A stretch of DNA of 64,000 nucleotides from Zoroaster sp. YZ-2022 (GCA_029582265.1 JAQQFT010000023.1:1637071-1701070), one strand, 5' to 3'; positions 39,354 to 51,059 are shown, numbered from the stretch's first letter. The notes: generated by a model not told the origin, from the sequence alone. Made by a program: numbers and translations.

Positions 39354-39354
39354 G

Positions 39355-39892
39355 ATTATTTCTAGCGACGGGTATAACTTTAAAAGTTTTTAAAAGAGGT
39401 CGACAAATTTATATCCAAATTAAAGCTTAGGTTCTCCTCTTTTAGGAAATCACATGACTTTTTGATTTGGACAATTTCTTCATAATTTAAAGGCTCTCCA
39501 TGCACACTTAGCCCTCCGAAAAATACTGTCAAAATAATAGGGTAGACACCCTACAATGTTGTGATTAAAACACAAATACGAATAAAATTATTTCTAGCGA
39601 CTAATATAACTTTAAAAGTTTTTAAAAGAGGTCGACAAATTTATATCCAAATTAAAGCTTAGGTTCTTCTCTTTTAGGTAATCACATGAATTTTTGATTT
39701 GGACAATTTGTTCATACATTAAACGGCCTCCATGCACACTTAGCACTCCGCAAAATACTGTCATAATATGGTAGGGTAGATACACTACATTGTTGTGAAG
39801 CTCAAATACGAACGAAATTATTTCTAGCGACGGGTATAACTTTAAAAGTTTTTAAGGGATGTCGACACATTTATATCCAAATTAAAGCTTAG
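39355..39892 (+). repeat. Satellite subfamily C array, right part, ending in a C/B hybrid monomer
   Basis: The C monomers continue in the same register after the element: c1 at 39487 and c2 at 39719, matching c1 at 37883 and c2 at 38119 before it. The last unit keeps C features up to TTATATCC (about 39878). It then reads AGATTCTCCC TTTTCG and AACACCATAC, which are B features. The C-to-B junction therefore lies at about 39880-39893, inside a single monomer. Confidence 0.85.
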
Positions 39893-42160
39893 ATTCTCCC
39901 TTTTCGTAAAAACACCATACTTTTGAATTTGGATAATGTCTTCATACCTTAAACGGCGTCCATGGACACTTAGCCCCCTGTAAAATACGGTCAACTTGCA
40001 TGCGGTTTCACAGCAAACAATACAGCACTGTACACTGTTACGAAAGAAACATTTCTAGGGTTGGGAATAACTTTTCAAGTTTTCTAATGCAGGCTAATAT
40101 AATTTATATCTAAATTAAAGGAGGTTATTCTCCTCGGAAAACCTTACAAAATCTGTGTGAATTTGGATGTGTCTTTACCATACCTTAAACGACCTCCCAT
40201 GGCACACCTCTAACCCCTGTAAATACGGTCAACTTACATGCGGTTTCCACAGCAAACAATACAGCACTGTACACTGTTGAAAAAGAACGAAAGAAACATT
40301 GTGTAAGGCTAGGGAATAACTTTCAGAAGTTTTGAAGGAGAATGCGATAAATTTATATCTAAATTAAAGCTTAGGGTTCTCCCTCTCGAAAACTTTACAA
40401 AAATCTGTCAATTTGGATAATGTCTTCCATACCTTAAACGGCCTCCATGGACACTTAGCCCCCTGTAAACATACGGTCAACTTGCATGCGTTTTCCGAGC
40501 AACAATACAAGCACTGTACACTGTTACGAAAGAAACATTTCTAAGGTTGGGAATAACTTTTCAAGTTTTCAAGGGAGGCCGATAAATTTATATCTAAATT
40601 AAAGCTTAGATTCTCCTTCTCGTAAAAACACAAAATCTGTGAACAATTTGGATAATGTCTTCATACCTGTAAACGGCCTCCATGGACACTTAGCCGCACC
40701 ATGTAAATTACCCGGTCCAACTTGCATGGCGTTTTCAGAGCAAATAATACAGCACTGTACACTGTTACGAAAGAAACATTTTCTAAGGGTTGGGAATAAC
40801 TTTTTCAAGTTTTCAAAAAGGAAGCCGATAAATTTATATATAAATTAAAAGCTAGGTTCTCCCTCTGAAAAACACAAAATCTGTGAATTTGGATAGGTCT
40901 TCATACTCTTAAACGGCCATTTATGGACACTTAGCTGCCTGTAAACTGACAGGTCAACTTGCATACGGTTTCACAGCAAACAATACAGCACTGTACTTTT
41001 TACGAAAGAAACATTTCTAAGGTTGGAATAACTTATAAGTTTGAAGGGAGGCCGATAAATTCATATCTATATTAAAGTTTAGATTCTCCCTTTCGTTAAA
41101 ACACAATAAAATCTTTTGAATTTGGATAATGTCTTCATACCTCTTAAACGGCCTCCATGGACACTTAGCCCCTGTAAAAATACGGTCCAACTTGCATGCG
41201 GTTTTCACAGCAAACAATACAGCACTGTACCCACTGTTACGAAAGAATCATTTCTAGAATTTGGGAATAATCTCTCTTTTCAGAGTTTCAAGAGAGGATA
41301 CCGATAGAAGCGTTATATCTAAATTAAAGCTAAAATTCTCCCTTTCGTAAAACACTGCATGCTTTGAATTTGGATAATGTCTTTATACCTTAAACGGCAC
41401 TCCATGGACACTTTCAGCCCCTGTAAAAATACGGTCAACTTGCATGCGGTTTCACAGCAAACAATACAGCACTGTTTCGCGCACTGTTACGAATGAAACA
41501 TTTCCCTAAGGTTGGGAACTCAACTTTTCAACTTTTCAGGGAGGCCGATAAATTTATATCTAAATTAAAGCTAAGATTCTCCCTTTCGTATAAAACAAAT
41601 GCTTTTTGAATTTGGATAATGTCTTCTATACATTAAAGCGGCCTCCATGGACACTTAGCTCCCCTGTAAAAATACGGTCAACTCTGTATTGCATAGGTTT
41701 CAGCAAACCAAACAATACAGCACTGTACACTGTTACGAAAGAAACATTTCTGGGGTTGGGAATAAACTTTTCAAGTTTTCAAGGAAGGCAGATAAATTTA
41801 TATCTAAATTAAAGCTGGATTCTCCCTTTCGTAAAAACACAAAATCTCTGAATTTGGATAATTTCTACATACCTGTAAACGGCCCCCATGGACACTTCAA
41901 CACCTTGTAAAATATTGGGTCAACTTGCATCGGTTTTACAGCAAACAATAACCCAGCACTGTACACTTTTGCGAACGAAACATTTCTAAGGTTGGGAATA
42001 ACTTTCAAACTTTCAAGGAGGCCGATAAATTTATATCTAAATTAAAGCTTAGATTCTCCCTTTCAGTCAAAAACCACCATCTTTGAATTTGGATAATGTC
42101 TTCATACCTTAAACCACCTCCATGGACACTTAGCCCCTGTAAAATACGGTCAACTTGCAT
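39893..42160 (+). repeat. Satellite B tract with many small insertions and deletions (low-quality or decayed)
   Basis: B monomers are recognisable throughout (GATAAATTTATATC, TTTCGTAAAAACAC, GGATAATGTCTTCATACC, CACTGTACACTGTTACG). From about 40080 onward most units carry several 1-4 base insertions plus scattered deletions, for example GTCAACTCTGTATTGCATAG near 41680 in place of GTCAACTTGCATGCGG. The monomers at about 41530-42160 carry the same ordered rare variants as clean monomers at 44430-45010. This looks like uncorrected long-read sequence, though old satellite is possible. Confidence 0.8.

Positions 42161-42234
<74 letters not shown>
42161..42234 (+). repeat. Homopolymer run of 74 G
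   Basis: The run follows CAACTTGCAT and precedes TTTCAG, which is where a normal monomer has GCATGCGGTTTCACAG. It therefore replaces only the GCGG segment. Sequence quality is poor on both sides, which favours a basecalling or consensus artefact over a real G74 tract. Confidence 0.95.
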
Positions 42235-42236
<2 letters not shown>

Positions 42237-43760
42237 TCAGGTAGAAGGCAGATAAATTTATATCTAAATTAAACTTTCTCGTTCGTAAAATCAACTTTTG
42301 GAGGCGATAATTTATACTAAAGGCCCCTAACTTCACCCTTTTAAAATACGGTCTTTTGCATGCGATTTCCAAACAAAGCACTCCATTGACGAGCAACATT
42401 TCTAAGGTTGAAAACTTTCAACTTTTCAAGGAGCCGATAATTTATATCTAAATGTAGAATATCCTTTCGTAAAATACCATATTTTGATTTGAAAGTCCTT
42501 AAATTCCATCCACGGACATTAGCCGAAATCTTCAACAGCGGTTTCACAGAAATCAATACAGCGTCAAATTACGAAAGAAACATTTATAATGGCGAATAAC
42601 TTCAACTTAGGGGTTTCAAAATATACAATTAAACTAATTCCAAAAACATACTTTTGAACTTTAATTTCAACCTAAACCACTCCAGGACACTAACTCCTCA
42701 AAATACGGTAAACCATGCTTTATGAAAATAAACTGTACACTTCGAAGACATTAGTGCAATAAATGTCCTTTGCAAGGAGGTATAAATTCATATAAATCAA
42801 TTTTACCTTTCTAAAAAATATTTAAGTTGGGAATAAATTCAAGTTTTCAAGTAGGCCCTAAAATATCAGTCAAAACTAGTTCCTCAAACACAAACTTTAA
42901 TGGACTTATATTAAACATACATTATCGGACATACTAACTTCAAGGTTAGAAAATCTCGTAATAAACTTTTGAAGAAACATTTTATTGAATAATTAATTAT
43001 AGCCTAAAGTCATCAAATTAAAGCTTCCCAAAACAAACTTCATGTGAAATATATTCGTTAATCATAAGTCATGGCTAATAAATAGTTTCAAGTTGGTTTC
43101 CCAAAAAACAATTAACTGTTCTAAAAAACACTAAAGTTAAATATTTAAATTAAACGGTCCATATTTAATTAAAACAGTCACCTTACGTTACGAAAAAAAC
43201 TTATTTGGATAATGTTTCTATAAATGCCATGGATACTCTTAAATTAGGTCTCAATATTTTAATAAATTGATTCCTGTACAAAAACTGATTTAGGTTAACT
43301 AAGTCAGGACTTAAGTCCATAATAATTAGCAACTTTCTTTCAGTAAATACAAATTAATTTGGAAAGCTTAATTACAAATTCCAGGACCTTATATCAAATT
43401 AGAATTATCTTTTAACAAAAATGCATGACACTTATCCGTAAAGATTCAATGGAGCTTTCAAATTACAGCCGATAAATTTATAAAAAATTTACTCGGAAAA
43501 AAATTTTAAGGTTGGATAAATTTTCATTTAAAAGCTGTACTTACGAAAAGTCTGGAAAGCAAAACTAAGGCACTGCCACTACGCCAAGGCATTGCTAATT
43601 TCGGAAACTTACGTTTACATTAACATAAGAATTCTCTTTGGAAAAAACTTTAAGTTTGGGAATAATTTAACTTAAAGCTAATTCCTTAAATTAAAATACT
43701 TTTAATTGCACGTTAACTAAACAATCATCACTTAGCCAAAATATTTCCTTATGCGTTTTT
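42235..43760 (+). repeat. Severely eroded satellite, deletion-dominated
   Basis: About 1.5 kb in which fragments of the B monomer appear in the right order but with many bases missing. Examples are GATAAATTTATATCTAAATT near 42250, GCCGATAATTTATATC near 42430, GGTTTCACAG near 42540, and GCCGATAAATTTATAA near 43467. Unit spacing drops from 231 bp to about 180 bp or less, and between 42650 and 43740 only short words survive. Clean sequence resumes abruptly at CAAATTAAAGCTTAGG (43761). No gene or other repeat family is seen here. Confidence 0.75.
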
Positions 43761-45780
43761 CAAATTAAAGCTTAGGTTCTCCCCTTTCGTAAAACACAAA
43801 ATCTTTTGAATTTGGATAATTTTTCATACCTTAAACGGCCCCATGGACACTTAGCCCTGTAAATACGGTCAACTTGCATGCGGTTTCACAGCAAATAATA
43901 CAGCACTGTACACTGTTACGAAAGAAATCATTTCTGGGTTGGGAATAACTTTCAAGTTTTCAAGGAGGCCGATAAATTCATATCTATATTAAAGTTTAGA
44001 TTCTCCCCTTTCGTAAAAACACAAAATCTTTGAATTTGGATAATGTCTTCATACCTTAAACGGCCTCCATGGACACTTAGCCCCCTGTAAAATACGGTCA
44101 ACTTGCATGCGGTTTCACAACAAACAATACAGCACTGTACACTGTTACGAAAGAATCATTTCTAGGGTTGGGAATAACTTTTCAAGTTTTCAAGGGAGGC
44201 CGATAAATTTATATCTAAATTAAAGCTAAGATTCTCCCCTTTCGTAAAAACACAAAATCTGTGAATTTGGATAATGTCTTCATACCTTAAACGGCCCCCA
44301 TGGACACTTAGCCGCCTGTAAATTACGGTCAACTTGCATGCGTTTTCAGAGCAAATAATACAGCACTGTACACTGTTACGAAAGAAACATTTCTAAGGTT
44401 GGGAATAACTTTTCAACTTTTCAAGGGAGGCCGATAAATTTATATCTAAATTAAAGCTAAGATTCTCCCCTTTCGTAAAAACACCATGCTTTTGAATTTG
44501 GATAATGTCTTCATACATTAAACGGCCTCCATGGACACTTAGCCCCCTGTAAAATACGGTCAACTTGCATGCGGTTTCACAGCAAACAATACAGCACTGT
44601 ACACTGTTACGAAAGAAACATTTCTAAGGTTGGGAATAACTTTTCAACTTTTCACGGGAGGCCGATAAATTTATATCTAAATTAAAGCTTAGATTCTCCC
44701 CTTTCGTAAAAACACAAAAATCTTGAATTTGGATAATTTCTACATACCTTAAACGGCCCCCATGGACACTTAACACCCTTGTAAAATACGGTCAACTTGC
44801 ATGCGATTTCACAGCAAACAATACAGCACTGTACACTGTTACGAACGAAACATTTCTAAGGTTGGGAATAACTTTCAACTTTTCAAGGGAGGCCGATAAA
44901 TTTATATCTAAATTAAAGCTTAGATTCTCCCCTTTCGTAAAAACACCATACTTTTGAATTTGGATAATGTCTTCATACCTTAAACCACCTCCATGGACAC
45001 TTAGCCCCCTGTAAAATACGGTCAACCTGCATGCGGTTTCACAGCAAACAATACAGCACTGTACACAATTACGAAAGAAACATTTATAAGGTTGGGAATA
45101 ACTTTTCAACTTTTCAAGGGAGGCCGATAAATTTATATCTAAATTAAAGCTAAGATTCTCCCCTTTCGTAAAAACACCATGCTTTTGAATTTGGATAATG
45201 TCTTTATACCTTAAACGGCATCCATGGACACTTAGCCCCCTGTAAAATACGGTCAACTTGCATGCGGTTTCACAGCAAACAATACAACACTGTACACTGT
45301 TACGAAAGAAACATTTCTAAGGTTGGGAATAACTTTTCAACTTTTCAAGGGAGGCCGAAAAATTTATATCTAAATTAAAGCTTAGATTCTCCCCTTTCGT
45401 AAAAACACAAAATCTTGAATTTGGATAATTTCTACATACCTTAAACGGCCCCATGGACACTTAACCCCCTTGTAAAATACGGTCAACTTGCATGCGGTTT
45501 CACAGCAAACAATACAGCACTGTAGACTGTTACGAAAGAAACATTTCTAAGGTTGGGAATAACTTTTCAACTTTTCAAGGGAGGCCGATAAATTTATATC
45601 TAAATTAAAGCTTAGATTCTCCCCTTTCGTAAAAACACCATACTTTTGAATTTGGATAATGTCTTCATACCTTAAACCACCTCCATGGACACTTAGCCCC
45701 CTGTAAAATACGGTAAACTTGCATGCGGTTTCACAGCAAACAATACAGCACTGTACACTGTTACGAAAGAATCATTTCTA

Positions 45781-46230
45781 GGGTTGGCAATAACATTTCA
45801 TGTTTTCAAGGGAGGCCGATAAATTCATATCTAAATTAAAGCTTAGATTCTCCCCTTTCGTAAAAACACCATACTTTTGAATTTGGATAATGTCTTCATA
45901 CCTTAAACGGCCTCCATGGACACTTAGGCCCCTGTAAAATACGGTCAACCTGCATGCGGTTTCACAGCAAACAATACAGCACTGTACACTATTACGAAAG
46001 AAACATTTATAAGGTTGGGAATAACTTTTCAACTTTTCAAGGGAGGCCGATAAATTTATATCTAAATTAAAGCTAAGATTCTCCCCTTTCGTAAAAACAC
46101 CATGCTTTTGAATTTGGATAATGTCTTTATACCTTAAACGGCCTCCATGCACACTTAGACCCCTGTAAAATACGGTCAACTTGCATGCGGTTTCACAGCA
46201 AACAATACAGCACTGTACACTGTTACGAAA
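45781..46230 (+). repeat. B block duplicated ten monomers downstream, copy 1
   Basis: The variants GGGTTGGCAATAACATTTCA, TTAGGCCCCTGT, GTCAACCTGC and CACTATTACG, then ATTTATAAGG, recur in the same order at 48084-48540. The offset is about 2303 bp, close to ten monomers. The right-hand unit also shares CATGCACACTTAGACCCC with that block. Confidence 0.8.
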
Positions 46231-47300
46231 GAATCATTTCTAGGGTTGGGAATAACATTTCAAGTTTTCAAGTGAGGCCGATAAATTCATATCTAGATTA
46301 AAGCTTAGATTCTCCCCTTTCGTAAAAACACAAAATCTTTGAATTTGGATGTCTTCATACATTAAACGGCCTCCATGGACACTTAGCCCCCTGTAAAATA
46401 CGGTCAACCTGCATGCGGTTTCACAGCAAACAATACAGCACTGTACACAATTACGAAAGAAACATTTATAAGGTTGGGAATAACTTTTCAACTTTTCAAG
46501 GGAGGCCGATAAATTTATATCTAAATTAAAGCTAAGATTCTCCCCTTTCGTAAAAACACCATGCTTTTGAATTTGGATAATGTCTTTATACCTTAAACGG
46601 CCTCCATGGACACTTAGCCCCCTGTAAAATACGGTCAACTTGCATGCGGTTTCACAGCAAACAATACAGCACTGTACACTGTTACGAAAGAAACATTTCT
46701 AAGGTTGGGAATAACTTTTCAACTTTTCAAGGGAGGCCGATAAATTTATATCTAAATTAAAGCTTAGATTCTCCCCTTTCGTAAAAACACAAAATCTTGA
46801 ATTTGGATAATTTCTACATACCTTAAACGGCCCCATGGACACTTAACCCCCTTGTAAAATACGGTCAACTTGCATGCGGTTTCACAGCAAACAATACAGC
46901 ACTGTACACTGTTACGAAAGAATCATTTCTAGGGTTGGGAATAACATTTCAAGTTTTCAAGGGAGGCCGATAAATTCATATCTAGATTAAAGCTTAGATT
47001 CTCCCCTTTCGTAAAAACACAAAATCTTTGAATTTGGATGTCTTCATACATTAAACGGCCTCCATGGACACTTAGCCCCCTGTAAAATACGGTCAACTTG
47101 CATGCGGTTTCACAGCAAACAATACAGCACTGTACACTGTTACGAAAGAAACATTTCTAAGGTTGGGAATAACTTTTCAACTTTTCAAGGGAGGCCGATA
47201 AATTTATATCTAAATTAAAGCTAAGATTCTCGCCTTTCGTAAAAACACCATGCTTTTGAATTTGGATAATGTCTTTATACCTTAAACGGCCTCCATGGAC
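46231..47300 (+). repeat. Local three-monomer duplication in B
   Basis: A unit with AACATTTCAAG, ATTCATATCTAGATTAAAG and a 3-base loss giving TTTGGATGTCTTCATAC lies at 46231-46400 and again at 46921-47080, an offset of 689 bp (three shortened monomers). The following monomers, with CTAAGATTCTC and CCATGCTTTTG plus TCTTTATACC, also correspond. Confidence 0.75.
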
Positions 47301-48080
47301 ACTTTGCCCCCTGTAAAATACGGTCAACTTGCATGCGGTTTCACAGCAAACAATACAGCACTGTACACTGTTACGAAAGAAACATTTCTAAGGTTGGGAA
47401 TAACTTTTCAACTTTTCAAGGGAGGCCGATAAATTTATATCTAAATTAAAGCTTAGATTCTCCCCTTTCGTAAAAACACCATACTTTTGAATTTGGATAA
47501 TGTCTTCATACCTTAAACCACCTCCATGGACACTTAGCCCCCTGTAAAATACGGTCAACTTGCATGCGGTTTCACAGCAAACAATACAGCACTGTACACT
47601 GTTACGAAAGAAACATTTCTAGGGTTGTGAATAACTTTTCAAGTTTTCAAGGAAGGCCGATAAATTTATATCTAAATTAAAGCTTAGATTCTCCCCTTTC
47701 GTAAAAACACAAAATCTTGAATTTGGATAATTTCTACATACCTTAAACGGCCCCCATGGACACTTAACCCCCTTGTAAAATACGGTCAACTTGCATGCGA
47801 TTTCACAGCAAACAATACAGCACTGTACACTGTTACGAACGAAACATTTCAAAGGTTGGGAATAACTTTTCAACTTTTCAAGGGACGCCCATAAATTTAT
47901 ATCTAAATTAAAGCTTAGATTCTCCCCTTTCGTAAAAACACCATACTTTTGAATTTGGATAATGTCTTCATACCTTAAACGGCATCCATGGATACTTAGC
48001 CCCCTGTAAAATACGGTCAACTTGCATGCGGTTTCACAGCAAACAATACAGCACTGTACACTGTTACGAAATAATCATTT

Positions 48081-48713
48081 CTAGGGTTGGCAATAACATT
48101 TCAAGTTTTCAAGGGAGGCCGATAAATTCATATCTAAATTAAAGCTTAGATTCTCCCCTTTCGTAAAAACACCATACTTTTGAATTTGGATAATGTCTTC
48201 ATACCTTAAACGGCCTCCATGGACACTTAGGCCCCTGTAAAATACGGTCAACCTGCATGCGGTTTCACAGCAAACAATACAGCACTGTACACTATTACGA
48301 AAGAAACATTTATAAGGTTGGGAATAACTTTTCAACTTTTCAAGGGAGGCCGATAAATTTATATCTAAATTAAAGCTAAGATTCTCCCCTTTCGTAAAAA
48401 CACCATGCTTTTGAATTTGGATAATGTCTTTATACCTTAAACGGCCTCCATGCACACTTAGACCCCTGTAAAATACGGTCAACCTGCATGCGGTTTCACA
48501 GCAAACAATACAGCACTGTACACTATTACGAAAGAAACATTTATAAGGTTGGGAATAACTTTTCAACTTTTCAAGGGAGGCCGATAAATTTATATCTAAA
48601 TTAAAGCTAAGATTCTCCCCTTTCGTAAAAACACCATGCTTTTGAATTTGGATAATGTCTTCATACATTAATCGGCCTCCATGGACACTTAGCCCCCTGT
48701 AAAATACGGTCAA
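48081..48713 (-). other. Stop-free frame across three B monomers (77-codon period), probably not a gene
   Basis: Because 231 is divisible by 3, one minus-strand frame stays in register from unit to unit. Here it is open for 210 codons and reads as a 77-residue repeat with FNLDINLSASLEKLKSYSQP and CCIVCCETACRLTVFYRGLS. It is open only because these monomers have TTATAAGG. The usual B monomer (TTCTAAGG) and A monomer (TTCTATGG) put a TAG stop at that point. A frames are also broken by poly-A length changes. I see no start context, intron signal or sign of coding constraint. Confidence 0.6.
48084..48540 (+). repeat. B block duplicated ten monomers downstream, copy 2
   Basis: Partner of 45781-46230, with the same ordered variants. 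In this copy the CACTATTACG, ATTTATAAGG and CATGCACAC unit is followed by a further similar unit, which produces the three-monomer open frame on the minus strand. Confidence 0.8.
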
Positions 48714-49270
48714 CTTGCATGCGGTTTCACAGCAAACAATACAGCACTGTACACTGTTACGAAAGAAACATTTCTAAGGTTGTGAATAACTTTTCAAGTT
48801 TTCAAGGGAGGCCGATAAATTTATATCTAAATTAAAGCTTAGATTCTCCCCTCTCGGAAAAACACAAAATCTTTGAATTTGGATAATGTCTTCATACCTT
48901 AAACGGCCTCCATGGACACATAGCCCCTGTAAAATACGGTCAACGTGCAAGCCTTTTCACAGCAAACAATACAGCACTGTACACTGTTACGAAAGAAAGA
49001 TTTCTAAGGTTGGGAATAACTTTTCAACATTTCAAGGGACGCCGATAAATTTATATCTAAATTAAAGCTTAGATTCTCCCCTTTCGTAAAAACACCATAC
49101 TTTTGAATTTGGATAATGTCTTCATACCTTAAACGGCCTCCATGGACACTTAGCCCCCTGTAAAATACGGTCAACTTGCATGCGGTTTCACAGCAAACAA
49201 TACAGCACTGTACACTGTTACGAAAGAAATCATTTCTAAGGTTGGGAATAACTTTTCAACTTTTCAAGGA

Positions 49271-49330
49271 GGCCGATAATTTTATATCTAAATTAAAGCT
49301 TAGGTTCTCCCCTTTCAGAAAAACACCATA
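49271..49330 (+). repeat. A-type segment inside a B monomer (mosaic unit)
   Basis: GATAATTTTATATC and CCCCTTTCAGAAAAACACC are A-diagnostic. The same monomer then continues with the B-diagnostic GGATAATGTCTTCATACC and CACAG. The switch inside one unit points to recombination or gene conversion between subfamilies. Confidence 0.75.
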
Positions 49331-51059
49331 CTTTTGAATTTGGATAATGTCTTCATACCTTAAACGGCCTCCATGGACACTTAGCCCCCTGTAAAATACG
49401 GTCAACTTGCATGCGGTTTCACAGAAAACAATACAGCACTGTACACTGTTACGAAAGAAACATTTCTAAGGTTGGGAATAACTTTTCAAGTTTTCAAGGC
49501 GGCCGATAAATTTATATCTAAATTAAAGCTTAGGTTCTCCCCTTTCGTAAAACACCATACTTTTGAATTTGGATAATGTCTTTCATACCTTAAACGGCCT
49601 CCATGGACACTAGCCCTTGTAAAATACGGTCAACTTGCATGCGGTTTCACAGCAAACAATACAGCACTGTACACTGTTACGAAAGAAACATTTCTAAATT
49701 TGCATAACTTTTCATCTTTTCAAGGGAGGCCGATAAATTTATATCTATATTAAAGCTTAGATTCTCCCCTTTCGTAAAAACACAAAATCTTGAATTTGGA
49801 TAATGTCTTCATACCTTAAACGGCCTCCATAGACACTTAGCCCCTCTAAAATACGGTCAACTTGCATGCGGTTTCACAGCAAACAATACAGCACTGTACA
49901 CTGTTACGAAAGAACAGTTCTATGGTTGGGAATAACTTTTCAACTTTTCAGGGAGGCCGATAAATTTATATCTAAATTAAAGCTAAGATTCTCCCTTTCG
50001 TAAAAACACCATACTTTTGAATTTGGATAATGTCTTCATACCTTAAACGGCCTCCATGGACACTTAGCCCCCTGTAAAATAAGATCAACTTGCATGCGGT
50101 TTCACAGCAAACAATACAGGACTGTACACTGTTACGAAAGAAACATTTCTATGGTTGGGAATAACTTTTCAAATTTTCAAGGGAGGCCGATAAATTCATA
50201 TCTAAATTAAAGCTTAGATTCTCCCCTTTCGTAAAAACACCATACTTTTGAATTTGGATAATGTCTTCATACCTTAAACGGCCTCCATGGACACTTAGCC
50301 CCCTGTAAAATACGGTCAACTTGCATGCGGTTTCACAGCAAACAATACAGCACTGTACACTGTTACGAAAGAAACATTTCTAAGGTTGGGAATAACTTTT
50401 CAAGTTTTTAAGGGAGGCAGATAAATTTATATTTAAATTAAAGCTTAGGTTCTCCCCTCTCGGAAAAACACAAAATCTTTGAATTTGGATAATGTCTTCA
50501 TACCTTAAACGGCCTCCATGGACACTTAGCCCCCTGTAAAATACGGTCAACTTGCATGCGGTTTCACAGCAAACAATACAGCACTGTACACTGTTACGAA
50601 AGAAACATTTCTAAGGTTGGGAATAACTTTTCAAGTTTTCAAGGGAGGCCGATAAATTTATATCTAAATTAAAGCTTAGATTCTCCCCTCTCGGAAAAAC
50701 ACAAAATCTTTGAATTTGGATAATGTCTTCATACCTTAAACGGCCTCCATGGACACTTAGCCCCTTGTAAAATACGGCGAACTTGCATGCGGTTTCACAG
50801 CAAACAATACAGCACTGTACACTGTTACGAAAGAAACATTTCTAAGGTTGGGAATAACTTTTCAACTTTTCAAGGGAGGCCGATAAATTTATATCTAAAT
50901 TAAAGCTTAGGTTCTCCCCTTTCGTAAAAACACCATACTTTTGAATTTGGATAATGTCTTCATACCTTAAACGGCCTCCATTGACACTTAGCCCCCTGTA
51001 AAATACGGTCAACTTGCATGCGGTTTCACAGCAAACAATACAGCACTGTACACTGTTAC

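Larger units (their letters stand above)
38218..39354 (+). mobile_element. Non-autonomous Helentron-like (rolling-circle) element inserted in satellite C, ~1137 bp
   Basis: The satellite is interrupted after AATAAAA (38217) and resumes at ATTATTTCTAGCGACGG (39355). The TTAAA landmarks at 38119 and 39487 are 1368 bp apart; removing 1137 bp leaves 231 bp, exactly one monomer, so these are the insertion ends to within a base or two. No target-site duplication is evident beyond a possible single A or a degenerate 4-mer. Layout is: left flank with a subterminal AGGTGTTCGG; six copies of a ~147-bp repeat; a unique right flank; (GAA)5 and an A run; a 13-bp terminal hairpin. No coding capacity is visible. 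Central repeats, a microsatellite, a 3' hairpin and no duplication match the Helentron-derived elements (HINEs) known from bivalves as pearl/BIV160. A MITE-like DNA transposon is the alternative. Confidence 0.6.

Noticed and set aside
38218..39354. LTR retrotransposon or gene fragment in the non-satellite insert
   Set aside because: It has no long terminal repeats, no primer-binding or polypurine features, no open frame of note and no target duplication. The structure is internal tandem repeats plus a 3' hairpin.
42130..42399. An 89-codon frame with a polyproline tract
   Set aside because: The prolines are the reverse complement of the 74-G run. The rest is satellite, and the run is probably an artefact.
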